Part shown: in pieces, positions 50,901-55,639 of the stretch | How positions within the stretch are numbered: the first letter of the stretch is position 1 | Layout of the letters: each line of letters opens with the position of its first letter | DNA from: Siphonodentalium dalli | Lineage: Eukaryota > Mollusca > Scaphopoda > Gadilida > Siphonodentaliidae | Direction of reading: 5' to 3' | DNA: 64,000 bases | NCBI GenBank assembly: GCA_032622095.1 | Contig: CP136061.1 | Coordinates: forward strand, 190,596,369-190,660,368 | Program-made: the position numbers and the translations under genes | The notes under the pieces: generated by a model | Told to the model about the DNA's origin: nothing | What the model saw: only the letters and a program-made list of their open reading frames with translations | The model's database searches: none

Positions 50901-53900
50901 AGGTAACAATTTAACCAAAAATTGCAGTTATTTCTCCCTTGCCTAACAAATGAAAGCAGTTACTCCTAAGCTATTTATACTAAAGGATTTGTGGGGAAAT
51001 ATTTTAAAGATAATTATACATTTGAAAGTAATCAATTACGATTACTTGTAATCAAGAAATGTCATGATTACTGATTACAGACGATTACTCCAAATTGTGT
51101 AATCGATTACTTTGATTACGATTACTGATTACGATTACCCCAACCCTGTACAGGGTTTCCGCCAGGGAAAATAAATATTGTCCGTATTTCAGCCGTATTG
51201 GGGAAACAAATAACGCAATGGGGTGACCATGCTTTATCCAGTCGGTAGAAAATTTTGGCATTTGTCACTGAATAGTAGTCATTTCCTTGCACCTGAGATA
51301 CTCACAAAGCAATCCAAAGCTACGTCAATTATGCAGGTTGATCATTCTTGGGTGCATTAATTCTGTTGATGGTACTTAGAGCAGTGATCACAAAATTACG
51401 CATGTGAGACCGCCGTCTGATTGAAGACTAAATAAATGAACAAGCTACCAGTTACAGCGTTTACAAATTTATAAGATTCCGTCGGGTATAACTAAACACT
51501 AAAAAATTTCTATGCATTGACCAATAATACCTAGCAAGGGGAATTGAATTAAATATTTCCAAAAATTTCAATAGGTAGCTTCCGTGAAAATGAAACAGAA
51601 AGGATATATTCTGTCAATCGTAAATCTATTTGTGCACTGTGACATCATACTGCAGAAGATATTTATAGTGATGTAATATGAATGGTAGCAAAATGGTTCA
51701 AACTCGGAACGCGTACATGTAGCTTGTTCAGTAGACTGCATTAGTCCAACAACTGTAGTGATGATAACTGCTATGGAACAGAGTTTTAGCCCCATGTTAT
51801 GAAATATAATTGAGGTTTGGCGGGAAATGTGAACAATTGCATCGTTGTTTATGTGTTTGTGCTTGGGGCCCCACGCGGGATAACAAAACTATTATTAGCC
51901 GTACTTGACTTTATCTCCATAAATATATTTTGCACGGGATCTCCGAGCATGAGTAGGTTCATCCACAGAAATCCCATGCCCAAAATATCCATACTCAGCA
52001 GTTCATCATTCTTTGATGTTACCTCGACATTTTCATATGTGCATTACGCTGTATACAACATCACTATTTGACTGCACACCAAACATTGCGTTGTAGTTTT
52101 TGCACTTTTATTTCAAAAGGTTACACTGTACCGGTAACATACTGTGCTCAATTGACCTGCCTTTTCACCAGTATTCTGTTTAACCCTCAAACTCGAACGT
52201 TGCAGTTAGATTTTTTTTACGATAGATTGCTATTGACTTTACATGTTTGTCTCAAACAGATCATCAGCGAGGGGAATGAGGCCGTTCCACGGACCCTGAA
52301 CCATAGTAACGGAAACCGTGGATAATAGTAACTTTATATATATATATATATTTTAAAATTATAAAAGGTATCCGTTCATTGTTTATTTTTATATACACAA
52401 TTATCTAGAAATCTGTACTTGTTTCGGCACACCTGGCCTTTTCAACAGCTTAGCATGAATGATGGAGGTAAGAGAATCATCTTGTTATCTGTCCTGAAGA
52501 AAGGTCAGCACAAAATACTTGATTATTAAATTATATTATATGAGGAACCTCACTAAATTGTTATTGCTGGATTTGACAGATAACATGCAATATGTGGATT
52601 TCTAACAGTGCTTGTATACAGGGACCAGCCTAGTGGGTGACTTGGGAGTTATCTTCTCCCTAAGAGGTGCCACTTCTCCCTATTTTTGTCCCAGGGAGAA
52701 GTGTCTTCTCTCTTATATACCACTATGCATATGTCCCAATGGCATATCTAAGTATATTTACTGTTATAATGGTTTTCTTACTCACTATAACGATTTTATA
52801 CAGTAATGCCATAAGTAATCGACCCCTTAACCACAGTAGAATTATGGGTAACTTTTCAGGATTTAGTCGGAAATATGGCTTGTTGCCATTCATTGGAAAG
52901 CTCTCCCTGAGAGCTTTCTGATGAATGACAACAAGCCATATTTCCGACTAAATCCTGAAAAGTTACCCATAATTCTGCTGTAGCTAAGGGGTCGATTACT
53001 TAGGGCATTACTGTAAATGGGCTTGTTTCTGCATAACACTTATTGAATCATAGAAGGGTGATGTTGGGGTGTTTCTTGCATAACACTTATTGAATCAATG
53101 AAGGGTGATGTTGGGGTGTTTCTTGCATAACACTTATTGAATCAATGAAGGGTGATGTTGGGGTGTAAATTGAACTGCAGCCATACTTACTTCTTCCTGA
53201 TAACAGGCCACATCTCCCTAATAAGCAAACAGGGAGAAGTGACTTCTCCCAATTTTAAACATCTAGGCTGGTGCCTGCATGTATCATCAAATGCTGGAAC
53301 ATAATGGCTGTCTTATTTCAGTTTCAAACCTTTTGATCTGTTGATGTGTTTGTGGTGGTGATCCGCTTTTAATCTAATGCTTATGTTGCATATATATAGC
53401 TAGAAGTTTAATCATGATTTGAGTTTGAGGTGCAATGAATCTTGTCCACAAGTAGGCCACGTTAATCATCAATAGATACTACATGCTGCTATTCAAAAGG
53501 TGTATTCGAGTTGGTCGACCGATTATTCAGAGGTTGAAGGTACTCAATCGGATCAGATGGTCCCCATAACTTGTTATTTATCAACATGTTGTTCAACGGA
53601 ATATGGCCATATGATCACTTGTGTATCACAAAATTTGGCTTTACCAATTGATTTTAGAGTTATCCATCTTCATCCGCAATTTTTTCCAAGACCATCGGTT
53701 TGACGTCTCTTTTCTGGGCCACAAATAATTACACATTACGGGAAATAACAAATTTCAAAAAACGATAACTGATCACTCTGAGCTTTGATGGGTGGGTTCC
53801 TCGACTAAAATCAAATATTTTCACTTCCGAAACCAAAGAAATAGTCATTTGGGAGCGTTAATTCAGATTATGCATCTTTAAAGACTGTGCAACATTTATT

Positions 53901-54516
53901 ACCTTCATATTCATGATAAATGTTTATGTATCAATATCAAGTTGATATTCAGTGGTATTGACACAGGGTTATTGCTTATGCCAGAGGATTGCTAAATGGA
54001 TTTTCCCACCCAGTTATAAAAGTATATTTGGAATGGTCTATTACTCATCTGGAGGGGTTTTCATGAAACATAAGCAGACAATAGATCATACAAGTACAGA
54101 CAGGCCTTAAGATTCGACGAGAATCACCAAATCGATTCTCGTAATGATTCTCGCGAAACGTTTCAATATTCAGTGCTTTATGACTAACTTGATTCAGCAT
54201 TTGATTCTCGCAAAATTTGATGTATTTTGAGCCCTGACAGAATGAGTCCTATTTATTGGAGGGGAATGTTCAGATAATAAGTATGGTTGTTTATTGAACT
54301 TATTATCTGAAGATTTACTGAGGGATCACTAGTCATCAATGAAAGGGTTAAATTAAAGACATCCTTTCATTATCAGATAGGAATTACTGGACCCATGGGT
54401 ACAGCCTCGCATCAGAGAGAATAGAAGACAGTGTTCCTTTGTTTATGTCAGATCTGGCTAATGCTGTGTTCACATGTGGAAAATCAGTCAACCTAATGAG
54501 AATCTGTAATCATAAG
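17838..54516 (+). CDS. TUBGCP6: gamma-tubulin complex component 6 (GCP6), partial gene, 12 exons
   Basis: GCP6 is a subunit of the gamma-tubulin ring complex, which nucleates microtubules at centrosomes and other organising centres. I assembled exons at 17838-17935, 22092-22143, 30179-30232, 31020-31147, 33749-33794, 36922-37094, 40835-41039, 42031-42320, 45932-45998, 49196-49305, 50811-50902 and 54377-54516. Every junction has AG/GT ends and matching phase, giving about 485 codons with no stop. The product aligns by eye with the N-terminal to middle part of vertebrate GCP6: a disordered, acidic early part, then the start of the GRIP1/Spc97-Spc98 domain (FFTEAGAEVLD, LLNLLIGVPSE, YTKGVVYLAF, LLSYLYRE, GVFNDTYGEFVIKV, YWTHGYSL). 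The first coding exons lie outside the window or were not recognised. The long central region and the C-terminal GRIP2 half are absent, so the gene continues beyond 64,000. A stretch between exons 2 and 3 looks shorter than in vertebrates, so a small exon may be missing. Introns are up to 8 kb and full of transposons. Confidence 0.9.
18780..19450. repeat. Minisatellite-like array of about 190-bp units
   Basis: Four diverged units share 'CAGCCATCTTGxATTTTACTCTT', 'CTCATCTGATCATCACxAAACTTCAT' and 'TGACCTCTAGATGxGAGCCAT' in the same order, at roughly 18,850, 19,030, 19,260 and 19,430. It looks like the internal repeat region of a non-autonomous element rather than coding DNA. Confidence 0.7.
20069..21640. 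mobile_element. Pearl/HINE-like element: hairpin, CTGT/CCGT microsatellite and 165-bp repeats
   Basis: It opens with a hairpin (GTTTACCCATACCATAGTATGGTAAAC region, 20,069-20,095). A (GTCTGTCC)n tract follows at 20,130-20,170. Two units of about 165 bases come next, containing 'CAGCCCAAAATAC.GATCGAGTT' and 'GAGTTATGxCCCTTTTTCGA' (20,190-20,450). Related units reappear at 21,340-21,690. The plan matches the pearl elements of bivalves (short tandem core plus tetranucleotide), now linked to Helentrons. Family assignment is from memory of that architecture. Confidence 0.6.
21145..21215. mobile_element. Fragment of TTAA palindromic MITE
   Basis: TTTAACCCATGGGCTG... followed by 'GATCCTGTACCAGTGCATTCTCTTATATAAATGCC' matches the left parts of the TTAA MITEs at 39,945 and 54,546. 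The right half is missing. Confidence 0.55.
22092..22143 (+). CDS. TUBGCP6: GCP6 exon (2nd visible)
   Basis: A short exon between gattttcag and gtaagt. It completes the split AG|G codon of the previous exon and encodes ELFENVAVPQETNNYGS, ending in phase 0. A full-length mariner-like MITE begins 96 bases downstream (22,240). The identification relies on phase and position, because the sequence itself is poorly conserved. Confidence 0.68.
22240..22452. mobile_element. Tc1/mariner-like palindromic MITE, copy 1
   Basis: Full-length near-perfect palindrome of 213 bases. It begins CAGTAATGCCCTAAGTAATCG, ends with the complement, and is flanked by TA. The arms meet at 'AAAGCCCTCGGGGAGAGCTTT'. TA flanks and CAGT termini fit the Tc1/mariner superfamily. 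Other copies in the window: 30,488, 34,208, 37,348 and 52,801. Confidence 0.85.
22460..23210. other. Intron stretch without recognised features
   Basis: AT-rich GCP6 intron sequence. No ORF above 60 residues and no repeat structure noticed. Confidence 0.5.
23215..23640. mobile_element. Fold-back MITE, copy 1
   Basis: The arms 'GATGGTCTACCTCTTCCTA...GGGTATAAAATAATAAATATGA' and their inverted counterpart (23,560-23,640) give about 425 bases of hairpin-forming DNA. A second, interrupted copy starts at about 23,717 and ends at about 30,142. Confidence 0.72.
24575..24743. repeat. DIRS-A left inverted terminal repeat
   Basis: Reads ACTATATGGATAGATGTCC... through CTGGCTAATTC complement. By eye it is identical in inverse orientation to 29,597-29,765. 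The identity indicates recent insertion or renewal during replication. Confidence 0.88.
24991..25690. repeat. Tandem duplication of about 350 bp inside DIRS-A
   Basis: Two units both begin 'CATTTCAAGGCCTTACGAGGCGCA' (about 24,991 and 25,339) and continue through 'TTATTATAG(A/C)ACCTATAAGGTATGAT', 'AATGCCACGTGATTCTC' and 'TGATCCAGATGTGTT'. A diverged single copy lies at 55,385-55,620 just inside the left end of DIRS-C, which supports common family membership. Confidence 0.75.
25790..26110. repeat. GC-rich block of reiterated ACCGC/GGTAT motifs
   Basis: Unlike its AT-rich surroundings, this block repeats CCGCGGTGAT, GATACCG and GGTATC in both orientations (for example CCCCGGTCATGACCGCGGTGA). 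It could form several hairpins. It lies between the tandem duplication and the gag-like region of DIRS-A; its role is unknown. Confidence 0.55.
26400..27345 (+). pseudogene. DIRS-A gag-like coding region
   Basis: The longest open stretch (26,704-27,342) encodes a Pro/Trp/Ser-rich part (STHRSAWTGHSAWSGPPAF) followed by a Ser/Asp-rich part (AGRSDARAESDMLSLHPKAS). Related but differently broken sequences occur at 28,830-29,310 and 63,320-63,800, where the order is the same (GYP.P..., then RSVAKVESELVSLDPRAS). The conserved order across copies supports an old structural (gag-type) ORF. There is no enzymatic motif. The assignment to gag comes from its position in a DIRS element. Confidence 0.55.
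27575..27985. repeat. Tandem repeat of about 200 bp inside DIRS-A
   Basis: Two units share GGCAAAGACGTTTGC(A/G)CTGTCC, GGAAGCTCxTTGACTAGC, TTGCAGGCAGGG and 'GATCATxCGGGCCTGA'. They start at about 27,588 and 27,795. The open frame across them (27,409-27,936) is explained by this duplication and shows no recognised domain. Confidence 0.7.
28427..28799. mobile_element. Small inverted-repeat element inside DIRS-A
   Basis: Ends TATATCAGTCCTTCCCA and TGGGAAGGACTGTTTATA are inverted. Inner 'TGCTCTCGAACCC' pairs with the inverse near 28,750. It lies in the region between the two gag-like blocks. Confidence 0.55.
28830..29310 (+). pseudogene. Second gag-like fragment in DIRS-A
   Basis: Encodes LNPCATNLASGSLAFSLANSS, then in another frame 'RSVAKAESELVSFLHD' type sequence, then LATMHWMAPHGMFVSKQGG. 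It matches 63,420-63,800 in DIRS-C segment by segment, with many frameshifts. Confidence 0.55.
29439..29531. repeat. DIRS-A internal complementary region
   Basis: The first half (ATAGTTCAGTGTGAGGGCTT..., to about 29,485) is the complement of the left end. The second half (AAATATAATATATATTTCC... to ACTGAACTAT) is the complement of the right end. This arrangement is the hallmark of DIRS elements and provides the template for circle closure. Confidence 0.85.
29597..29765. repeat. DIRS-A right inverted terminal repeat
   Basis: Inverted partner of 24,575-24,743. It is followed by the right-specific extension (TTCAGGCTTTCTTTAAGG...) that is complementary to the second half of the internal complementary region. 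Confidence 0.88.
30179..30232 (+). CDS. TUBGCP6: GCP6 exon (3rd visible)
   Basis: Eighteen codons between a long pyrimidine tract ending ctcttcag and the donor gtatga. It encodes the conserved block LPPGTGLKGG, which resembles the PGTGLP block of vertebrate GCP6. The end of a fold-back repeat lies only about 36 bases upstream, so the pyrimidine tract is nearly all that separates the exon from the nested transposon stack at 23.7-30.14 kb. Confidence 0.8.
30488..30629. mobile_element. Tc1/mariner-like MITE, copy 2 (truncated)
   Basis: Begins CAGTAATGCCCTAAATAATCG after TA. It passes the central AAAGCTC..GAGCTTTT turn and stops after 'AACAAGCCATAA'. The outer part of the right arm is lost. Confidence 0.8.
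30647..30820. mobile_element. Short inverted-repeat element (TTTCACAGTAGG ends)
   Basis: TTTCACAGTAGGGG at 30,647 and CACCTACTGTGAAAT at about 30,807 are inverted. Inner 'GATTGTATGA' pairs with TCATACAATC. It is related to 32,510-32,770, which contains the same inner stretches. Confidence 0.58.
31020..31147 (+). CDS. TUBGCP6: GCP6 exon (4th visible)
   Basis: Preceded by aattattacag and followed by gttaat. It encodes NTRNTLFGGLVKSK and LSLPDLPEDP, matching the conserved TR..LFGALV and LGLPPVPD blocks of GCP6. It ends in phase 2. The start of a TTAA-type element (TTAACCCTTTC) lies about 15 bases after the exon end. Confidence 0.85.
31859..32115. mobile_element. TTAA palindromic MITE with duplicated core
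   Basis: Ends CCCTTTCAGTGCCAAGTC and its inverse are flanked by TTAA (31,855-31,858 and 32,116-32,119). The arms are almost perfectly complementary. The core 'TTGATTATAATAATGTTAGCTCTTAGAGCTC' is present twice in tandem, each copy itself a palindrome. CCCTTT termini with TTAA are typical of piggyBac-derived MITEs. Confidence 0.82.
32120..33183. mobile_element. TTAA-flanked TIR element (CTCATTCAGTG ends)
   Basis: Inverted ends CTCATTCAGTG and CACTGAATGAG are flanked by TTAA. The left TTAA (32,116-32,119) is shared with the right flank of the preceding MITE. 1.06 kb, without a transposase ORF. Confidence 0.7.
33749..33794 (+). CDS. TUBGCP6: GCP6 exon (5th visible)
   Basis: A short exon (acceptor tttctag, donor gtatgg). 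It completes the AG|A codon and encodes STAIEIPEVFPSTSQ, comparable with the short AIKVPP..DQ stretch of vertebrate GCP6. It ends in phase 0. Confidence 0.78.
34208..34420. mobile_element. Tc1/mariner-like MITE, copy 3
   Basis: Full-length 213-base palindrome with CAGTAATGCCC termini and TA flanks. Central turn CTCTCATTGAGAG. Confidence 0.85.
34861..35608. mobile_element. Fold-back element of about 750 bp
   Basis: The ends TATATAAACAGCTCAAAAAAA and the inverse of TATATAAACACCTCCAAAA are inverted. Strong inner pairing follows (TGAGATATTGGATCGATTTT with its partner near 35,540; GAATGGAAGAGG with the partner near 35,430). The two apparent ORFs inside (34,916-35,128 and 35,182-35,523) are by-products of the palindrome. 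Confidence 0.75.
35640..36590. other. Intron stretch with dispersed 'AAGATGGC'-type repeat
   Basis: No coding signal. 36,060-36,200 (…CATATCCAAAATCGGCTAAAATCC…) and 36,355-36,380 resemble 46,130-46,215, indicating an uncharacterised dispersed repeat. Confidence 0.5.
36590..36705. repeat. Two-unit tandem repeat of about 55 bp
   Basis: 'AATCTAACACACCA(C/G)TGTACT' and 'CTCATTAGAT..GATATGAA(C)CACTGGTGCC' occur twice in succession. Confidence 0.7.
36922..37094 (+). CDS. TUBGCP6: GCP6 exon (6th visible)
   Basis: Acceptor tttcatag, donor gtgagt. It encodes a serine-rich stretch, then DLNIWEEVLNF and RHRVWESIGR, matching the DLWEAAL...RRCWERVG block of GCP6. It ends in phase 2. A TTAA-flanked element is inserted immediately after the donor hexamer (TTAA at 37,101-37,104). 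Confidence 0.88.
37105..37548. mobile_element. TTAA element immediately behind a GCP6 donor site
   Basis: Begins CCCATTCTTTACTAA after TTAA (37,101-37,104) and ends ACAAAGGG before TTAA (37,549-37,552). Related sequence occurs at 31,159, 32,160-32,400, 54,000-54,351 and 55,000-55,150 ('GGAATGGTCxATTATTCAT', 'GTTCAGATAATAAGTTCAA'). A mariner-like MITE is nested in it (37,348-37,530). Confidence 0.72.
37348..37530. mobile_element. Tc1/mariner-like MITE, copy 4 (nested)
   Basis: CAGTAATGCCC ends with TA on both sides; internal deletion of one arm near 'GGAAATATGAGAGAGC'. Inserted into the TTAA element. Confidence 0.83.
38210..39663. mobile_element. pogo/Tigger-like non-autonomous element
   Basis: Inverted ends CAGTCGATTTCGGTTAATAGAAT and ATTCGATTAATTGGAATTGACTG are flanked by TA. 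A second inner inverted segment (GAATAGCCGATTATTTGATTAGACGAA) pairs near 39,620. TA target and CAGT..GGTTAAT ends fit pogo/Tigger. No transposase ORF in 1.45 kb. A tandem duplication of about 65 bases lies at 38,515-38,650. Confidence 0.72.
39945..40201. mobile_element. TTAA palindromic MITE
   Basis: TTAA flanks at 39,941 and 40,202, with ends CCCTTCCATGA and TCATGATGGAAGTG. Inner inverted blocks include GAGAATGCA/TGCATT and 'CTCCCATAGGGAGCCT' in both orientations. Same family as 54,546-54,759. Confidence 0.75.
40365..40787. mobile_element. Palindromic repeat before GCP6 exon 7
   Basis: Arms 40,365-40,485 and 40,665-40,787 are inverted: 'GTCTGTCATTTGCAGAAT', 'GGGTGAATTTxGTxATGCTA', 'GGxGACCTCATTCTGCTT'. 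Each arm also contains an inner inverted pair around CAGCGGGCTAGCATG. No flanking duplication identified. Confidence 0.72.
40835..41039 (+). CDS. TUBGCP6: GCP6 exon (7th visible), start of GRIP1 domain
   Basis: Acceptor tattttcag, donor gtgagt. It encodes EEPFFTEAGAEVLDKWYR and LIKDLLNLLIGVPSEIF, the region where GCP-family proteins begin the Spc97/Spc98 N-terminal fold. It ends in phase 0. A palindromic repeat (40,365-40,787) ends about 48 bases upstream of the acceptor. Confidence 0.92.
41080..41430. mobile_element. Degenerate copy of the AGGTACTCAAT TTAA element
   Basis: 'TTGGCTTCAGGGGTAAAAAATACTTGAT' and 'GGAACCCACCCATCAAA' on the left and 'ATCGGATTGTGTACCTTTAA' on the right match the inverted arms of 43,331-44,722. 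The left terminus is eroded. Confidence 0.6.
42031..42320 (+). CDS. TUBGCP6: GCP6 exon (8th visible), GRIP1 domain
   Basis: The longest exon (290 bases; acceptor gttttcag, donor gtgagt). It encodes GIFISGVTTDTLKDL, YHLLSRFSQAPVTDS, FYTKGVVYLAFLSAIRKLL and a leucine-rich helical end. This is the clearest GCP6 block in the window, close to the conserved SGTSPE..., RLSHFSLQPV and YSKGLVFQAF segments. It ends in phase 2. Confidence 0.95.
43331..44722. mobile_element. TTAA-flanked TIR element (AGGTACTCAATCCGATC ends)
   Basis: About 130-base inverted repeats (AGGTACTCAATCCGATCAGA... / ...GATCGGATTGAGTACCT) are flanked by TTAA at 43,327 and 44,723. A hairpin 'GATAACTCTAAAATCAAGTGG' with its complement occurs next to each arm (43,552-43,590; 44,458-44,519). 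Kolobok-like or piggyBac-like by target site; no transposase seen. The 44,191-44,502 minus frame has no known motif. Confidence 0.78.
44851..45861. mobile_element. hAT-like non-autonomous element with 8-bp duplication
   Basis: Ends TAGAGATGGGCGGTACTCGGTA and the inverse of TGGAGATGGGCCGTATTGA are flanked by ATGCTAAC (44,843-44,850) and ATGCTGAC (45,862-45,869). That is an 8-base duplication with one mismatch. Sub-terminal regions are rich in 'ACCGATAC/GGTATT'. 1.0 kb, no transposase. 8-base duplications and RAGATGGGC ends are characteristic of hAT. Confidence 0.82.
45932..45998 (+). CDS. TUBGCP6: GCP6 exon (9th visible)
   Basis: Acceptor aattgtag, donor gtgagt. It completes CG|A and encodes RYLAKLCKCSS plus an acidic tail (KLQDDGDFHL), matching RYLAELCG of GCP6. 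The hAT-like element at 44,851-45,861 and its downstream target duplication end about 62 bases upstream. Confidence 0.88.
46040..46650. repeat. Dispersed repeat with internal 165-bp duplication
   Basis: 'CATATCCAAAATCCGCTAAAATCC' and 'CAAGATGGCCGCCAAAATGGC' match the 36-kb repeat. 'TTTCTGTGGTTTCGAACTGGTTGAGAATTGTGAC...CCATTGGATCAATG' occurs at 46,408-46,485 and again at 46,569-46,645. Confidence 0.62.
46667..47961. mobile_element. TIR element with GGGTCATTTCACAATCA ends
   Basis: Inverted ends of about 40 bases (GGGTCATTTCACAATCA(A/G)GTTGAGCA...TTTTTCTCAC) are flanked by ATAT (46,663-46,666 and 47,962-47,965). Inside, 'TTTCGGAGTGGACAT' occurs three times (about 47,203, 47,380 and 47,543). No transposase ORF; superfamily not determined. 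Confidence 0.72.
47966..48820. repeat. Minisatellite, irregular units of about 60-90 bp
   Basis: Repeats of 'GGTGAGGTGTATATGTATAT', 'GGAGTGACTGTATGGCCAT' and 'TATACAAG(A)AGTGA' run for about 850 bases. A longer unit ('GCAAGTCTGxAGTGTAxGAATxGCCGTGTG') occurs at 47,965 and 48,261. The apparent minus-strand ORF 48,160-48,432 is the repeat read through. Confidence 0.8.
48821..49020 (-). mobile_element. LINE/SINE 3' tail with (TCTA)n microsatellite
   Basis: (TAGA)n at 48,821-48,849 is followed by 'TCTTTATTGCGCGACCACAAAC' and 'GGGTATGGCAATATACATGTA'. Read on the minus strand this is a 3' UTR ending in AATAAAGA plus (TCTA)n, the usual tail of CR1-like LINEs or their SINEs. Confidence 0.6.
49196..49305 (+). 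CDS. TUBGCP6: GCP6 exon (10th visible)
   Basis: Acceptor ctttgcag, donor gtaagt. It encodes GIQLLSYLYRETVESCN and a helical stretch ending in TTFVPYL. This matches the GVKLLSYLYQEAL block of GCP6 within the GRIP1 domain. It ends in phase 2. Confidence 0.92.
49957..50230 (-). mobile_element. LINE 3'-end fragment with poly(A) tail
   Basis: A run of about 16 T at 49,958-49,973 precedes 'ATAATTTTTATTCGGTCATAAAC'. On the minus strand this is a non-coding 3' end with an A tail, consistent with an L1-like LINE or processed repeat. No ORF remains. Confidence 0.5.
50535..50695. repeat. Short imperfect palindrome
   Basis: 'CTTCTTGCCTCTCGGCATCCATCAGT' pairs with 'TACTGATGAAGGCCGAGAGGTTAAAAG', and 'GAAGCTACATTTTC' with 'GAAGATGTAGCTCC'. 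Probably a remnant MITE in the intron before GCP6 exon 11. Confidence 0.55.
50811..50902 (+). CDS. TUBGCP6: GCP6 exon (11th visible)
   Basis: Acceptor gtcatttcag, donor gtaaca. It encodes QNWVYRGVFNDTYGEFVIKV followed by WRFLEYR. The core W-x-Y-x-G-x-F-x-D-x-Y-G-E-F signature is shared by gamma-tubulin complex proteins. It ends one base into a codon. Confidence 0.94.
51026..51149. mobile_element. GATTAC-rich hAT-like terminus
   Basis: About 120 bases consist of GATTAC/GTAATC hexamers in both orientations, ending GATTACCCCAACCCTG. Read in reverse this is CAGGGTTGGGGTAATC..., the style of many hAT-type termini with iterated sub-terminal motifs. The other end was not found. Confidence 0.5.
52801..53013. 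mobile_element. Tc1/mariner-like MITE, copy 5 (nested)
   Basis: Full-length palindrome with CAGTAATGCCATAAGTAATCG start, TA flanks and central CTCTCCCTGAGAG. Inserted into the CAGGGACCAGCC element. Confidence 0.85.
53025..53170. repeat. Three-unit minisatellite, 47-48 bp period
   Basis: 'GCATAACACTTATTGAATCA..GAAGGGTGATGTTGGGGTGTTTCTT' is repeated three times with one or two changes. Confidence 0.88.
53538..53877. mobile_element. Shorter copy of the AGGTACTCAAT TTAA element
   Basis: AGGTACTCAATCGGATCAGATGG at the left and 'ATGGGTGGGTTCCTCGACT', 'AACCAAAGAAATAGTCATTTGGGAGCGT' at the right match 43,331-44,722. The right TTAA is kept and the left is mutated to TTGA. Confidence 0.7.
54377..54516 (+). 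CDS. TUBGCP6: GCP6 exon (12th visible, last in window)
   Basis: Acceptor tcattatcag, donor gtatgt. It completes the split codon and encodes RNYWTHGYSLASERIEDSVP then CGKSVNLMRIC, matching YWTHGYVL..E.EDCVP and CGKTINLL of GCP6. It ends in phase 0. It is bracketed by TTAA elements ending 25 bases upstream and starting about 25 bases downstream. No later exon was found, so the following intron is at least 9.4 kb long. Confidence 0.93.
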
Positions 54517-54545
54517 GTATGTTGAGTCACGTAAGGATGAATTAA

Positions 54546-54759
54546 CCCTTTCATGATGTGAGCTGCGCTGGTGCAGCATTGAAGATCCTGTGCCAGTACA
54601 TTCTCTTATATATGCAGGTCTCCCATAGGAAGCCTCACATATATAAGAGAATGCACTGGCTTACAAGGACAAGTCAAATATTGTTAGGCCATATTATTCT
54701 TTTATATATAAGAGAATGCATTGTCACAGGGATTTCAGGAAACTCTAGTCATGGAACAG
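54546..54759. mobile_element. TTAA palindromic MITE behind GCP6 exon 12
   Basis: TTAA at 54,542-54,545 and 54,760-54,763, with ends CCCTTTCATGA and TCATGGAACAG. Shares 'GATCCTGTGCCAGTxCATTCTCTTATATATG' and 'CTCCCATAGG(A/G)AGCCTC' with 39,945-40,201. Confidence 0.72.
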
Positions 54760-55639
54760 TTAAAGAGTGCTGCAAAGGTTACTGCCTTAAGGCATGTTGA
54801 GTCGCAGAAACATGATTTGAGCAACTTGAGAGAGATCTCTGAATGAAATATTTAAATGTCTGTTTGTTATACCTTCAAACTTTTATTTTTGTAATCATGT
54901 GCTTCAAAATTTCATATATATTGTTGCAGATACTTCAGGTATTTAATGTCAGTTCTGTTATGATTTCCAATTTCAGATGTAATTTTTCATTTTGAATGGG
55001 TAAACAGCAGGAATAGATGGCAGATAGTTTAGCTCATCTCAGTTTAAAAATCATTATGACTAATGAAATGAATGCTTTATTCCCATTGATCCATTTGTTG
55101 GGATGTTCAGTCAATAAATTTAATAAACTGTTTGTTGAACTTATTATCTAACTTTAAATAATCATCCATAAAAATCAATATAATGAGTCCATATTGTGTT
55201 GATTGTATTATGTGATTTTTTCCACTAAAGGAAGCCCTCAACTGAACTATATTTATATTTGTCCCATCTTGTAAAACCACAGTAGGAAAGGGTTTAAAGT
55301 TTTGGTCGCTTACCTGATGTATAATGCACCTGCCTGATTACAATGTTACAATGACTTAAAACGCACTTAATTTACTGTGAGATGTACACCTATTGAATTA
55401 TTATAGAACCTATACTGTGTGATAGAATTGGTAAGAAAATAAACTCCTCATTGTTCGCTACATGAAGTCTCCCTAATTTTGTGCGAACGTTATTAAACTT
55501 GCAGAGTTTCTTTCAATAATTTCATTGCTAGTACCTATAATACTGTTCTGAACAGTGGCTTTCCCATAATACTTTGTATTTTATGTTTCAATACTGTCAA
55601 AGTATCCATGAAACAGCTCTATTGGTTACAAGATTTAGT

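Larger units (their letters stand above)
52619..53277. mobile_element. TIR element (CAGGGACCAGCCTAG ends)
   Basis: The ends CAGGGACCAGCCTAG and CTAGGCTGGTGCCTG are inverted. Inner 'AGGGAGAAGTG(T/A)CTTCTCxC' occurs in both arms. It contains mariner-like MITE copy 5 (52,801-53,013) and a 47-base minisatellite. No transposase. Confidence 0.68.
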
